Shown: in pieces, positions 1 through 8,589 of the stretch
Numbering within the stretch: the stretch's first letter is position 1
Layout: every line of letters begins with the position of its first letter
Source: JAAUTS01 sp034440395
GTDB taxonomy: Bacteria; Verrucomicrobiota; Verrucomicrobiia; Methylacidiphilales; JAAUTS01
DNA: 40,956 bases
NCBI GenBank assembly: GCA_034440395.1
Contig: JAWXBW010000001.1
Span: forward strand, 1-40,956
Direction of reading: 5' to 3'
Made by a program: the position numbers and the translations under genes
The notes under the pieces: generated by a model
Seen by the model: the letters and a program-made list of their open reading frames with translations, nothing else
What the model was told of the DNA's origin: nothing
Database searches by the model: none

Positions 1-393
1 GATATTGAAGCGTTTAGCCGCGCTATGAATCAGTGGGTAGAAAAAGAAGTCCCCAAAGAAGTTTTCTTACCCACTTTAGATATTAACGTCCAAATTCCTG
101 GCCAAGCCCTGACCGAAGACTTTGCCCGCGAGCTCCAAAAGCTAGAGCCCTTCGGCAAGCAAAACGAAGCCCCTGTTTTTGCCGTAGCTGGGGTTAAGAT
201 TCTCGGTACCCCTAAATTTTTTGGAAATAACCATGTGCGCTTTAGAGCAGAAGCAGACCATATTCAATTCAACACCGTCGGCTTCGGATTAGCTTCCCAA
301 TCTATTCCGCCTCAATCCTTCGAACTTGCTGGGCACTGGGGAATCGATGATTACAATGACCGCCCGTGCTTCCGCGCCATCGCTTGGCGTTGA
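1..393 (+). CDS. recJ: RecJ single-strand-specific 5'-3' exonuclease, C-terminal fragment
   Basis: The reading frame is open from base 1 and ends at TGA 391-393, so only about 130 C-terminal residues are present. They match the OB-fold end of RecJ: a segment 'LEPFGKQNEAPVF' corresponds to the family's LEPFGxGNxxPxF signature, followed by beta-rich sequence with 'HVRFRAEAD'. RecJ degrades single-stranded DNA 5' to 3' in RecF-pathway recombination and base-excision repair. The DHH catalytic domain lies outside the window, so activity cannot be judged. The gene converges on plsC with a 38-bp gap that shows no obvious terminator hairpin. The internal ATG at 25 is not a start; the frame simply continues upstream. 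Confidence 0.88.
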   Translation, partial: DIEAFSRAMNQWVEKEVPKEVFLPTLDINVQIPGQALTEDFARELQKLEPFGKQNEAPVFAVAGVKILGTPKFFGNNHVRFRAEADHIQFNTVGFGLASQSIPPQSFELAGHWGIDDYNDRPCFRAIAWR

Positions 394-431
394 GATAAAA
401 CTATAATTAAATTAGTGCAAATAGGTCGGTG

Positions 432-1031
432 TTATCCAGCAGGTCGGAGTTGGCCAATGGCTTCCATGATGCTGTTACTGGTAGCCTGATAATCTTTACT
501 GGCAGGGAAGTGGATCGCCTTTCCGTAAACAATTTCGACGGGTTTGAACCACTTAATTTTACCATCGCGAGGCCAGACCTCTCTGGCTCCGAAAAGACGC
601 ACGGGGATGACGGGGACTAGGGTCTTATTTACGAGCAGTCCCACTCCAGGCAGTCCTGGCAAAAACTCGCCGTCGTAGGAGCGAGAGCCTTCTGGGAAGA
701 GGATAACGGGTTTATTATCTCGAAGGGTTTGGATGATTTTTTTCAGGCCTACCATGTCAGGTTTTTCTTGATCAACGGGCAAGGCTAAGATGCTAGGCAG
801 GAGGAGAGCCATGATGGGGGGATCAAATAACGTTTTGCGAGCAAGATAATAGACGTCCCGAGGTATTTGTGAACCAATGAGGGGTGGGTCGTAGAAGCTG
901 ATATGGTTGGAAGCTATGATGAAGCCGGTGTTTTCTGGGGGCAAGTTCTCAAGACCTGAGACGCGAACGTCATAGAAGAGGTCGAAGTAACTTTTGGCTA
1001 GGTTCCGAACACATTGATACCAGAGGCTCAC
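432..1031 (-). CDS. plsC: 1-acyl-sn-glycerol-3-phosphate acyltransferase (PlsC family)
   Basis: A 199-aa membrane-associated acyltransferase that would convert lysophosphatidic acid to phosphatidic acid in phospholipid synthesis. It has the NHx4D catalytic motif (NHISFYD, about residues 42-48) and the glycerol-phosphate-binding motif FPEGSRS at about residues 112-118. The length is typical of short PlsC proteins. The start is GTG, with no Shine-Dalgarno sequence in the 48 bp separating it from cmk. It is the last gene of the hisC-tyrA-aroA-cmk-plsC operon; cmk followed by plsC is a common bacterial arrangement. The exact acyl acceptor cannot be read from the sequence. Confidence 0.88.
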   Translation of the reverse strand: MSLWYQCVRNLAKSYFDLFYDVRVSGLENLPPENTGFIIASNHISFYDPPLIGSQIPRDVYYLARKTLFDPPIMALLLPSILALPVDQEKPDMVGLKKIIQTLRDNKPVILFPEGSRSYDGEFLPGLPGVGLLVNKTLVPVIPVRLFGAREVWPRDGKIKWFKPVEIVYGKAIHFPASKDYQATSNSIMEAIGQLRPAG

Positions 1032-1079
1032 GGATTAAATTATTATTAAGGTTTTAATTTTAAGTAAGGCCCGATAAAA

Positions 1080-1736
1080 TTAAGGAAGACTGGCAGGGTG
1101 AATGCCGCGTTCTTGGAGGAGGGCGTGTAAACGGTCAGCTATAACTTCTGCGGAATCGTAAGTGGCATCAATAGGCATGGCATCGGCTGCTTTAATGAGG
1201 GGTGCTACGCTGCGGTTACGGTCGAGTTGGTCGCGATTGGAAATAGCATCGGTTTGGCCTTGGAGTTGACGACGTTGGTTGCGGATTTCGGGGTCAGCAT
1301 CGAGAAAGAATTTATGAGGAGTGTCGGTAAAAACGACAGTGCCGATGTCACGGCCTTCCATGACCAAGGGGTAATCGCTACGAAGTTTTCGTTGGGCAAT
1401 GACGAGAAATTCGCGTAGTTCAGGAACGGCAGCTATTTTAGAAACAGCTTGGTTAATTTCCTCACTACGAATGTGCGGGGTGGGGTCGATATCATCGACC
1501 AGCATGGTTAGTTTTTTCCAAGAAACAGTCATGCCGAGGCGCACGTGTTGGAGGAGTTTTTTAACAGCAGCACGATCTGAAGGGTCGATCTTTTTTTCTA
1601 TCGCGAGCCAAGCGTAGGTGCGATACATGGCACCAGTATCCACATAAACGAAATTAAGTTTCTGGGCGAGTAAGCGAGCCACGGTACTTTTACCGGAGGC
1701 AGCGGGGCCGTCGATGGCGATGACTGGGTGGAGCAT
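1080..1736 (-). CDS. cmk: Cytidylate kinase
   Basis: A 218-aa cytosolic kinase that phosphorylates CMP and dCMP. The P-loop GPAASGKST is at residues 10-18, followed by the CMP-binding 'YVDTGAMYR' segment and the family's 'MEGRDIGTVVFTD' stretch at about residues 126-138. Length is normal for Cmk (about 220-230 aa). It begins 12 bp after the aroA stop, with no purine-rich ribosome-binding site, so expression probably depends on read-through or coupling. The aroA-cmk pair is widely conserved. All key residues appear present. Confidence 0.95.
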   Translation of the reverse strand: MLHPVIAIDGPAASGKSTVARLLAQKLNFVYVDTGAMYRTYAWLAIEKKIDPSDRAAVKKLLQHVRLGMTVSWKKLTMLVDDIDPTPHIRSEEINQAVSKIAAVPELREFLVIAQRKLRSDYPLVMEGRDIGTVVFTDTPHKFFLDADPEIRNQRRQLQGQTDAISNRDQLDRNRSVAPLIKAADAMPIDATYDSAEVIADRLHALLQERGIHPASLP

Positions 1737-1748
1737 GGGGGATGAGGA

Positions 1749-3107
1749 TTAAGTGGTGGGAGAGGTTTCTTTTTTAGAGCGGAAAGGCCATTTGATATTA
1801 AAGCGACTGGAGAGATCAGCGTCGAGGATGCCACGGAGGTCACGCTCGAAGGTGGGGTAGGAGGTGGCGATGCAAGCGGTGTTGTCAATGACGGAGGATC
1901 CGTGGGCGAAGAGGGCAAGAATGGAGAAAGCCATGGCGATGCGGTGGTCTCCGAAGCTGGAGACTTTAGCTCCTTTAAGTGGGGCACCACCTTGGATGAT
2001 AAGTCCGTCTGGTGTTTCTTCAACGGGGACGCCGAAGGCGCGTAGGTTAAGGGCGAGAGCGGCAAGGCGGTCGGATTCTTTTACCCGTAGTTCTTGCGCA
2101 TCTTTGATGATGGTGGTGCCTTGGGCAAGTGCGGCAGCAACGGCTAGGATGGGTAATTCATCAATGACATTAGGAATTTCGGCTCCACCAATCGTCGTGC
2201 CACGTAGAGTGGAACCTTCTTGAATGCTAAGAGTGCCGCGTGGCTCGGAGCCTGAGTCTTGGACGTGTTCTTTGATTTGAGCACCCATGCGCATGAGTAC
2301 GTTGAGAAGGCCAGTGCGGGTGGGATTTAAGCCGACGTTAAGAAGGTTGATGCGTGCGCCAGGCATGGCGGCAGCAGCTACGAGCCAAAAGGCGGCGGAG
2401 GAGAAATCACCAGGAACTTGTAAATCGCGGGCGTAAAGCTTGGAGCCTCCGTAAAGCTCAATGCTATTGTTTTTAGTGCTAATGCTAGCTTGGAAATATT
2501 CTAACATGCGCTCGGTGTGATCACGGCAGACGATGGGTTGTTCGACGACGGTTTTGCCTTCACTTTGTAAGCCGGCAAGGAGTATGCAGGATTTAAGTTG
2601 GGCAGAGGCGACGGACATTTTATAGTGAATAGGTTTAAGTTGAGCACCTTTGATGACGAGGGGTGGGCGTTGATCTTTACCTTCGCAGAGAACTTCTGCA
2701 CCCATGAGGTGGAGGGGATCGACAATGCGTTTCATGGGGCGGCGGCCAAGGGATTCGTCTCCAAAGAGACGGGTGGAAAACCCAGGCTGGCCTGCGACAA
2801 TACCTGCAAGAAGACGGATGGTGGTGCCTGAGTTACCACAGTCAATGGGTTCGAGGGCAGGGGAGAGTTTACCTCCGCAACCTTTTAAAATGAAGGAGGT
2901 TTCACTGATGCGATCGACTTCGACGCCAAGGGATTGCATGGCGGTGAGGCTAGCTAGACAGTCTTCACTGGGGAGGAAACCGGTTACGCGTAGTTCTCCG
3001 TCGGTTAGCCCGCCGATGAGGGCCGAGCGGTGGGAGATACTTTTATCGCCAGGCACAGTGATGGTGGCGTGAAGGCGACGGACGGGATGAACTTTGATCG
3101 ATGCCAT
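1749..3107 (-). CDS. aroA: 3-phosphoshikimate 1-carboxyvinyltransferase (EPSP synthase)
   Basis: A 452-aa enzyme joining PEP to shikimate-3-phosphate, the sixth step of the shikimate pathway. Visible motifs: 'GDKSISHRSALIGG' near the N-terminus (about residues 20-33), 'GNSGTTIRLLAG' in the PEP loop (about 91-102), 'RVKESDRLAALA' and 'DHRIAMAFSI' in the C-terminal half. Length is slightly above the usual 430 because of a short charged C-terminal tail. It sits between tyrA (18-bp gap) and cmk (12-bp gap), all on the minus strand. The leader before its ATG is pyrimidine-rich and has no Shine-Dalgarno sequence. Confidence 0.97.
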   Translation of the reverse strand: MASIKVHPVRRLHATITVPGDKSISHRSALIGGLTDGELRVTGFLPSEDCLASLTAMQSLGVEVDRISETSFILKGCGGKLSPALEPIDCGNSGTTIRLLAGIVAGQPGFSTRLFGDESLGRRPMKRIVDPLHLMGAEVLCEGKDQRPPLVIKGAQLKPIHYKMSVASAQLKSCILLAGLQSEGKTVVEQPIVCRDHTERMLEYFQASISTKNNSIELYGGSKLYARDLQVPGDFSSAAFWLVAAAAMPGARINLLNVGLNPTRTGLLNVLMRMGAQIKEHVQDSGSEPRGTLSIQEGSTLRGTTIGGAEIPNVIDELPILAVAAALAQGTTIIKDAQELRVKESDRLAALALNLRAFGVPVEETPDGLIIQGGAPLKGAKVSSFGDHRIAMAFSILALFAHGSSVIDNTACIATSYPTFERDLRGILDADLSSRFNIKWPFRSKKETSPTT

Positions 3108-3125
3108 AAAAAGAGGTGAGGTAGA

Positions 3126-3974
3126 TTAAGTGACAGTTTTGCGTTTCTGACAAGCTTTTGCTAAGATCGTTTCCAACCCAGCGGCATCACCTGAATTTAG
3201 GAAGTCGCGAGCCTGTGCAGCTTCTAGGAGAAACTTATCCAGACTTTTAGCAACCGCTTGGCGGTTGCTGATTAAAATTTCGCGCCATAAGGCTGGCGAT
3301 CCTGCGGCTATGCGGGTGCTGTCACGGAAGCCTGGTCCAGCAAGGGGTAGGCTTTGCTCATCAATACTGGCGACAAGTACTGATGCCAAGAGGTGGGGCA
3401 GGTGACTAACATCGGCAATGAGGTGATCATGTAGGGCGGGGTCAAGAATGACCGTGCGGCTACCGAGGGCTTGCCAAAAAAGAGAGATCCGAGAAACGAG
3501 TGAAGGAGGGGTTTGATCGTCTGGGGTAATGACGGTGACGGAACGCTTAAATAAATCCGAGCGAGCGGCGGCTAGGCCAGCTTGCTCACTGCCGGCCATG
3601 GGGTGACTGCCGATCCAGCGCTCTGAGCCGAGAATGGGCTTCAGGCTTTCATGAACGCATAGTTTGACAGAACCTACGTCAGTAACAATAGCTCCAGGAG
3701 CCAGTGCAGGTAGGAAACTGCGGGCGAGATCGGCCATGACCTCAATGGGTGTGGTTAAAATAATCAAGTCACAACCTTCGACGCTTTCCGTAATGGAAGA
3801 GCTGACGCGATCAGCGAAGCCGGTTTCCCGGACTGCATGGAGTGCTTCCTCCCTTCGTCCCCAAACGGAGAGGGTTACATCCGGACAAACTTCTTTAGCG
3901 GCAAGCCCGATGGAGCCTCCGAGTAAGCCAGGGCCAATGATGGCAATGTGTTGAAAATCAAAGGGTCTGGACAT
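3126..3974 (-). CDS. tyrA: Prephenate/arogenate dehydrogenase
   Basis: A 282-aa NAD(P)-dependent dehydrogenase of tyrosine synthesis, converting prephenate to 4-hydroxyphenylpyruvate (or arogenate to tyrosine). A Rossmann motif 'IIGPGLLGGSIGLA' lies at about residues 13-26, and 'GSHPMAGSEQAG' further on is a TyrA hallmark. I chose the ATG at 3974, not an in-frame ATG at 4004: GAGG (3984-3987) lies 9 nt upstream, the protein then begins just before the Rossmann strand, and the overlap with hisC falls to 17 bp. No ACT or chorismate mutase domain is fused. Cofactor and substrate preference are not determined. Confidence 0.93.
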   Translation of the reverse strand: MSRPFDFQHIAIIGPGLLGGSIGLAAKEVCPDVTLSVWGRREEALHAVRETGFADRVSSSITESVEGCDLIILTTPIEVMADLARSFLPALAPGAIVTDVGSVKLCVHESLKPILGSERWIGSHPMAGSEQAGLAAARSDLFKRSVTVITPDDQTPPSLVSRISLFWQALGSRTVILDPALHDHLIADVSHLPHLLASVLVASIDEQSLPLAGPGFRDSTRIAAGSPALWREILISNRQAVAKSLDKFLLEAAQARDFLNSGDAAGLETILAKACQKRKTVT

Positions 3975-5067
3975 CTGAAAGAACCTCAATGAAATCAGCT
4001 TCAAATTTAGCCATTTCGGCGGCAGTGCCGATGGAGACTCGAACCCAAGAGGGTAGGCCGTAGCTGGTCATGGAACGTATGATGACGCCGCGCTTGAGAA
4101 GACCTTGGAAAACGGCATCAGCATTTCCGACTTCGACCATGACAAAATTAGCTTCTGAAGGGAGGTAGCGTAAGCCTTGTTGTTGAAAGAATTGTTCAAG
4201 CCGAGCCCGTCCTTTTAAGGTGAGCTCCATGGTTTTAGCCATGTGATCGAGATCCGTTAGACCTGCGAGGGCAGCGGCTTGGGCGAGAGCGTTAATGTTG
4301 AAAGGTTGGCGGCAGCGCTGGAGTATTTCTACGATTTCTTGACTGGCGAAACCATAGCCTATGCGTAAGCCAGCGAGCCCTTGGATTTTAGAAAAAGTGC
4401 GAAGAGCGACGACCCGTTTCCCAGCTTTAATCCAGCCTAAGCTGTCGGGTGCATGGTCAAGAAATTCGTAGTAAGCTTCATCTAATACCACGAGAGCTGT
4501 TTCAGGGACTTGGTCGATAAAGTCTTCTAGCTCACGATTAGGTATGCGAACGCCCGTGGGATTGTTTGGATTAGCGATAAAGACAAGGCGGGTGTCTGGT
4601 CGTATGGCAGCTAGCATAGCCTTTAAGTCTGCCCGAAAATCTAGGTCTGGTACTTCGATGAAGGTGACGTTAAAAAGCTCCGCCATGAGTTTATAGACAA
4701 CAAAGGCGTAGCGGCTGGCCACTACACTAGTCTGGCCAGGCTTAGTGAAGGCGTGGTAGAGGAGTTCAATCAATTCGTTCGAGCCGTTACCTAAAATGAC
4801 TTGTTGTTTGTTGATGCCAAATTTCTGCGAAACTGCCTCACGTAAATGAAAGGAGCCACCGTCTGGGTAGATGTGGGTCTTAGCTGCCGCTTCGATCATA
4901 GCTTGGAGAGCTTTAGGAGAGGGTCCGAGGGGGTTTTCGTTCGAGGCAAGTTTAATGATTTCAGCGGGATTTAGTCCAAGTTCACGAGCAACATCATCAA
5001 TTGGTTTCCCGGGCTCGTAAGGGACGAGATGGCGTAGGTTTTGGTTGGCTAAATTCCATGCGGACAT
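3958..5067 (-). CDS. hisC: Histidinol-phosphate/aromatic aminotransferase
   Basis: A 369-aa PLP-dependent class I/II aminotransferase. It has the HisC opening 'LVPYEPGKPIDDVARELGL', 'KLASNENPLGPSP' (about residues 39-51), 'NPNNPTG', and the PLP lysine in 'TFSKIQGLAGLRIGYG'. It could act in histidine synthesis. Placed first in an operon with tyrA and aroA, it may serve mainly as the tyrosine/phenylalanine transaminase; HisC paralogues do this in several bacteria (inference). The 93-bp region before its start separates it from a divergent gene and should hold both promoters. No Shine-Dalgarno sequence precedes the ATG. Confidence 0.93.
   Translation of the reverse strand: MSAWNLANQNLRHLVPYEPGKPIDDVARELGLNPAEIIKLASNENPLGPSPKALQAMIEAAAKTHIYPDGGSFHLREAVSQKFGINKQQVILGNGSNELIELLYHAFTKPGQTSVVASRYAFVVYKLMAELFNVTFIEVPDLDFRADLKAMLAAIRPDTRLVFIANPNNPTGVRIPNRELEDFIDQVPETALVVLDEAYYEFLDHAPDSLGWIKAGKRVVALRTFSKIQGLAGLRIGYGFASQEIVEILQRCRQPFNINALAQAAALAGLTDLDHMAKTMELTLKGRARLEQFFQQQGLRYLPSEANFVMVEVGNADAVFQGLLKRGVIIRSMTSYGLPSWVRVSIGTAAEMAKFEADFIEVLSDVQTL
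3984..3987 (-). promoter_or_regulatory. Ribosome-binding site of tyrA inside hisC
   Basis: GAGG on the minus strand, 9 nt before the ATG at 3974, lies within the last codons of hisC. It decides between two in-frame ATGs and suggests that tyrA translation is tied to that of hisC. Confidence 0.6.
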
Positions 5068-5160
5068 TGCGCTTAATAGTGGGAGAATGGATTGAGCTTG
5101 TCGATGCGATTATTGGTGGCTTAATTCAAACAACCAAGCAATACGAGAGAAAATCTGATT

Positions 5161-5622
5161 ATGAGCGAAATTAAAAAATATAAAGCTTCGGAGCTGATCT
5201 TTAGCCAAAAAGCTGACTGTGATGGTGTCTATATTATTACGAGTGGGCTCGTTTCAATCTCCACTGACGATGGGAATAAGAAAGTAGAGCTCGCCATGTT
5301 AGGGAAGGGCAGCATGTTTGGGGAAATGGCAGCTATTGATTTGCAGAATCGCAGTGCTACAGCTTCTGCGCTGCAAGAAACGGAAATTGTCCATATTAGT
5401 GCGGAGGAATTTCAGTCAAATATTTACAGCCTACCTTTATGGGCGCAACTCTTAGTGCAAATGTTAGTCAGGCGATTACGGTCAGCAGATGAACGTCTTT
5501 TGCATCACAAGGCGGCAGCTGTAGATACCTCGTCTGATAGCGGCAGGGGAGAAGAGTCAAAAGATATTTTTCAGCAGATACCTTTAGATGCAGAGAAAAT
5601 TATCAAAGAATTTAATCCTTAA
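5161..5622 (+). CDS. Stand-alone cyclic-nucleotide-binding-domain protein
   Basis: A 153-aa protein that is almost entirely a CRP/PKA-type cyclic-nucleotide-binding domain (residues about 5-115). The phosphate-binding-cassette region reads 'GSMFGEMAAIDLQNRSATA', keeping the FGE and R-x-A-T pattern. No helix-turn-helix or kinase domain follows, only a helical stretch and a Ser/Asp-rich, charged tail. It is therefore not a CRP-type transcription factor; it may be a partner or sensor protein. It diverges from hisC and converges on potB. A weak GAGAG lies about 11 nt before the ATG. No catalytic role can be assigned. Confidence 0.82.
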   Translation: MSEIKKYKASELIFSQKADCDGVYIITSGLVSISTDDGNKKVELAMLGKGSMFGEMAAIDLQNRSATASALQETEIVHISAEEFQSNIYSLPLWAQLLVQMLVRRLRSADERLLHHKAAAVDTSSDSGRGEESKDIFQQIPLDAEKIIKEFNP

Positions 5623-5643
5623 ACACATAACAACTCCTAGCTC

Positions 5644-6522
5644 TTAAGCGGGATGTGATTTGCGGGTGAGCAAGGCAAAGGCGATGATGAAAAGGAACAT
5701 CAGGGTCATGCCGAGGGCGGCACCGAAGGGCCAGTCACGCGCTTGTAAGAACTGGTTTTGAATAACATTTCCAATCATGGGCACACGGGCTCCACCCATG
5801 AGGTCGGTGATAGCGAACATGCCAATGGAGGGGATAAAAACAAGAAGCGTTCCAGCGACAATGCCAGGCCAAGTCAGAGGGATGATGACATTAGAGAAAG
5901 CACGAACGGGGCCGGCACCCAAGTCCATAGCAGCTTCGACGAGGGCATTATCTAATTTTTCTACACTACCGTAGATAGGTAAAATCATGAAGGGTAGGTA
6001 GGCGTAAACAAGGCCAATAATAATAGCGTAAGGTGTGTAAAGGATTTCGATCGGAGCGGAGATAAGTTTTGTATATTGCAGCATACCGTTCATGAGGCCT
6101 TCGGATTTTAAAATAGTGATCCATGCATAGGTGCGAATGAGGAAGCTAGTCCAGAACGGAATCATGACAAGCATGAGGAGGAGGTTGCGGGTATCTGGGC
6201 GGGCTTTACCAATGAAGTAGGCTACGGGGTAGCCTAGGATGATGCATATAATTGTGGTAAGAGCGGCGTAGCCGATGGAGCGCAGTAGGATTTTGATGTA
6301 GATAGGATCAAAGACGCGGGCGTAATTTCCTAGATTAAAATCATAAACGACTTGGCCTAGGGCATCACGACTGCAAAAGCTGTAAACAAAGAGGATGGCA
6401 GCGGGGGCGATGACAAAGAGTGCTAACCAAATCAGCAAGGGAGACAACAACATCCAGCCAATGAGGCGTGGATGTCGTTGGTTCTCTTGGTTGCTGTCGC
6501 TCTGGTCGAGGATGGCAGCCAT
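5644..6522 (-). CDS. potB: Polyamine ABC transporter permease PotB
   Basis: A 292-aa inner-membrane permease with about six membrane segments. The ABC-permease EAA loop reads 'EAAMDLGAGPVRAFSNVIIPL', which docks on the ATPase. I take the ATG at 6522 as the start: it lies 7 bp after the potD stop. An upstream in-frame ATG at 6588 would overlap potD by 59 bp and add a non-family extension. The best family match is the spermidine/putrescine permease PotB/PotH. It is the last gene of potC-potD-potB. Polyamine specificity is inferred from family resemblance. Confidence 0.9.
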   Translation of the reverse strand: MAAILDQSDSNQENQRHPRLIGWMLLSPLLIWLALFVIAPAAILFVYSFCSRDALGQVVYDFNLGNYARVFDPIYIKILLRSIGYAALTTIICIILGYPVAYFIGKARPDTRNLLLMLVMIPFWTSFLIRTYAWITILKSEGLMNGMLQYTKLISAPIEILYTPYAIIIGLVYAYLPFMILPIYGSVEKLDNALVEAAMDLGAGPVRAFSNVIIPLTWPGIVAGTLLVFIPSIGMFAITDLMGGARVPMIGNVIQNQFLQARDWPFGAALGMTLMFLFIIAFALLTRKSHPA

Positions 6523-6529
6523 GTCGGAT

Positions 6530-7603
6530 TTAGTTCGAGCTCTTGAGGTCAGTGACGAGTTTATCAATGTCAGCTGCAGCCATGCCAATGTCGCGGAATG
6601 TTTCTAACATAGAGCTGTCTGCCGGGTAGCTGGCGGGATTTCCTAATTCTTCAGGGGTAAGAAGCTTACGGGCTTCTAAGTTAGGATTAGTGTAGGGAAA
6701 GTTTTGAGATATAATGACACTTACTTCTGGGCGCAGGATGTAGTTAATGAAGAGGTGGGCGGCATCGGCGTGAGGAGAACCCACGGGGATGGCTAGGCTG
6801 TCGATGAAACGGTGGGCACCTTCTTTGGGGAGGGTATATTTGAATTTTTTATTTTCTTTATAAAGTATTGCTGCTTCACCGCTCCAGACGATGCCGAGAT
6901 CTACATCGCCATTAAGAAGAGCCGTTTTAGGACTGTCAGAGTCGAAAACTTTAACCATTTTAATCCATCCAGCAAGAATAGGTCTGACTTTTTCAAGGTT
7001 GGCGGGGGAGACGTCGTTAATAGATAGGCCCAGAGTGTTAAGAACCCAGCTAACCATTTCACGGTTGTCGTTTAAGACGACAATGCGGCCTTTATGTTTT
7101 TCTTGAAAGAAGTCAGCATAGCCTGTGACGGGATCGGTAATTTTTTCTGTATTAACAACTATACCGACGGAGCCCGACATCCAAGGAACGCTGTATTTGA
7201 AGCCAGGGTCATGGGCTAGGTTGGTGTATTCTGGGGCGATATTTTTGATGTTTGGGATTTGGGTGAGATCAAGCGGAGCCAGTTTATTGGCTTTTAGCAG
7301 TGCTTCGACGGTGTATTCAGAAGGCATAACGAGATCGTAGGGTGTGGCACCAGCGACAAGTTTAGAGACCATTTCCTCATTAGAGGCGTAGGTTTCGTAA
7401 TTGACTTTAATACCCGTTTCTTTGGTGAAGTCGTCGATGATGGCTTGGGGAACGTACTCGGACCAAGCGAAGAGGTTGAGTTGTTTAGATCCTGTGGTGG
7501 GTTTACCCGAGGCAGTCGGGTCTGAGCTTTTAGGGGAACAAGCTGAGAAGGTTAGGGCGAGAATGCTGGCAAGGGCAAGGCAGGCGAGTTGGGTTCGTTT
7601 CAT
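6530..7603 (-). CDS. potD: Polyamine-binding lipoprotein PotD
   Basis: A 357-aa extracytoplasmic solute-binding protein. The N-terminus has a lipoprotein-type signal (MKRTQ, a hydrophobic stretch, then a Cys in 'LTFSAC' at about residue 22), which would anchor the mature protein in the membrane. The body matches the PotD/PotF family: 'LNLFAWSEYVPQAIIDDFTKETGIKVNYETYASNEEM' resembles the PotD start, and 'DLVMPSEYTVEAL' follows. It lies between the two permease genes, an unusual position because potD is usually last in potABCD. No clear ribosome-binding site is seen. Confidence 0.92.
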   Translation of the reverse strand: MKRTQLACLALASILALTFSACSPKSSDPTASGKPTTGSKQLNLFAWSEYVPQAIIDDFTKETGIKVNYETYASNEEMVSKLVAGATPYDLVMPSEYTVEALLKANKLAPLDLTQIPNIKNIAPEYTNLAHDPGFKYSVPWMSGSVGIVVNTEKITDPVTGYADFFQEKHKGRIVVLNDNREMVSWVLNTLGLSINDVSPANLEKVRPILAGWIKMVKVFDSDSPKTALLNGDVDLGIVWSGEAAILYKENKKFKYTLPKEGAHRFIDSLAIPVGSPHADAAHLFINYILRPEVSVIISQNFPYTNPNLEARKLLTPEELGNPASYPADSSMLETFRDIGMAAADIDKLVTDLKSSN

Positions 7604-7676
7604 AGGATTTTTTGGGTTAGGTTTTTAGGTTGAGGGAGTTGGTTGATTGTGGAAAAGAGCGGTATCATTGTTAGCA

Positions 7677-8498
7677 CTATTTGTTCCACCTTTTAAGAAG
7701 TTCTGCCGAAATGACTAGAACGGCGGTGGATACGATAAAAATGGCGGAGATGGCATTGAGCATGGGATTTAGTCCGACCTTAGCCATGCCGAAAACTTTA
7801 ATGGGTAGGGTGGCGGAGGCCGGGCTGGCGGTAAAGTAAGTCACGATGACTTCGTCCATGGAGAGGGTAAAAGACATGAGTGCCCCCGAAATGATAGCGG
7901 GTAAAAGGTAAGGCACGATGATTTGGAAGAAGGCTTGGAAAGGTGTGGCACCGAGATCCATGGCGGCCTCTTCCAGAAAAGGGTCAAGACCGATAAGGCG
8001 TGCTTGGACGGCGATAAGAACAAAAGGAAAGCAGAAGGTGATGTGCGATATAATGACGGAAGTGAAGCCGAGTGAGAAGTTAATGGTGGCAAAGAAAATC
8101 AATAGGCTAATGCCCATGATGATTTCAGGAATTACCATAGGAATAAAAATGAGGGTATTGATGCTACGGCGGGCAGGAAAGCGGTAGCGATAAAGGAGCC
8201 AAGCGCCCAGTGTGCCGAGAACGACTGAGAAGGCCGTGGTGATGGTGGCGATGATAAGACTATTCTTGAGGGCTTTAATGAGGGGAGCATTGGTGAATAA
8301 TTGCTCGTACCATTTAAAGCTAAAGCCAGTCCAGACAATGTTAAGACGTGACTCATTAAAGGAGTAAATGAGGAGTAAAACAATTGGCAAATAAAGGAAA
8401 ATAAAAATACCGACAGTCCAGCTGCCGAAAATGAGATCGACCAGTTTCATGCCCGAAGGCAAGAGGGGTTTAGATTTAGTTGAGGCCAACGAATCCAC
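7677..8498 (-). CDS. potC: Polyamine ABC transporter permease PotC
   Basis: A 273-aa permease with about six membrane segments and the EAA loop 'EAAMDLGATPFQAFFQIIVPYL'. It opens with 'FLYLPIVLLLIYSFNES', characteristic of PotC/PotI. The start is a GTG, and an ATG 16 codons later is an alternative. It is the first gene of potC-potD-potB, 73 bp before potD. No potA ATPase gene accompanies it; the next gene upstream is glmS. The transporter must borrow an ATPase encoded elsewhere. Confidence 0.9.
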   Translation of the reverse strand: MDSLASTKSKPLLPSGMKLVDLIFGSWTVGIFIFLYLPIVLLLIYSFNESRLNIVWTGFSFKWYEQLFTNAPLIKALKNSLIIATITTAFSVVLGTLGAWLLYRYRFPARRSINTLIFIPMVIPEIIMGISLLIFFATINFSLGFTSVIISHITFCFPFVLIAVQARLIGLDPFLEEAAMDLGATPFQAFFQIIVPYLLPAIISGALMSFTLSMDEVIVTYFTASPASATLPIKVFGMAKVGLNPMLNAISAIFIVSTAVLVISAELLKRWNK

Positions 8499-8589
8499 GA
8501 TCTATTGGTAAACCTTTGCCGGTTACTAGCAAGAACTTTTATCCTAAGTGTTCTACTCTAAATCGCAAGGTGTGGAGACAGGCCTGACC

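Noticed and set aside
8508..8530. Terminator hairpin between glmS and potC
   Set aside because: GGTAAACC and GGTTAC pair over only six bases with a bulge, and no T run follows in either direction.
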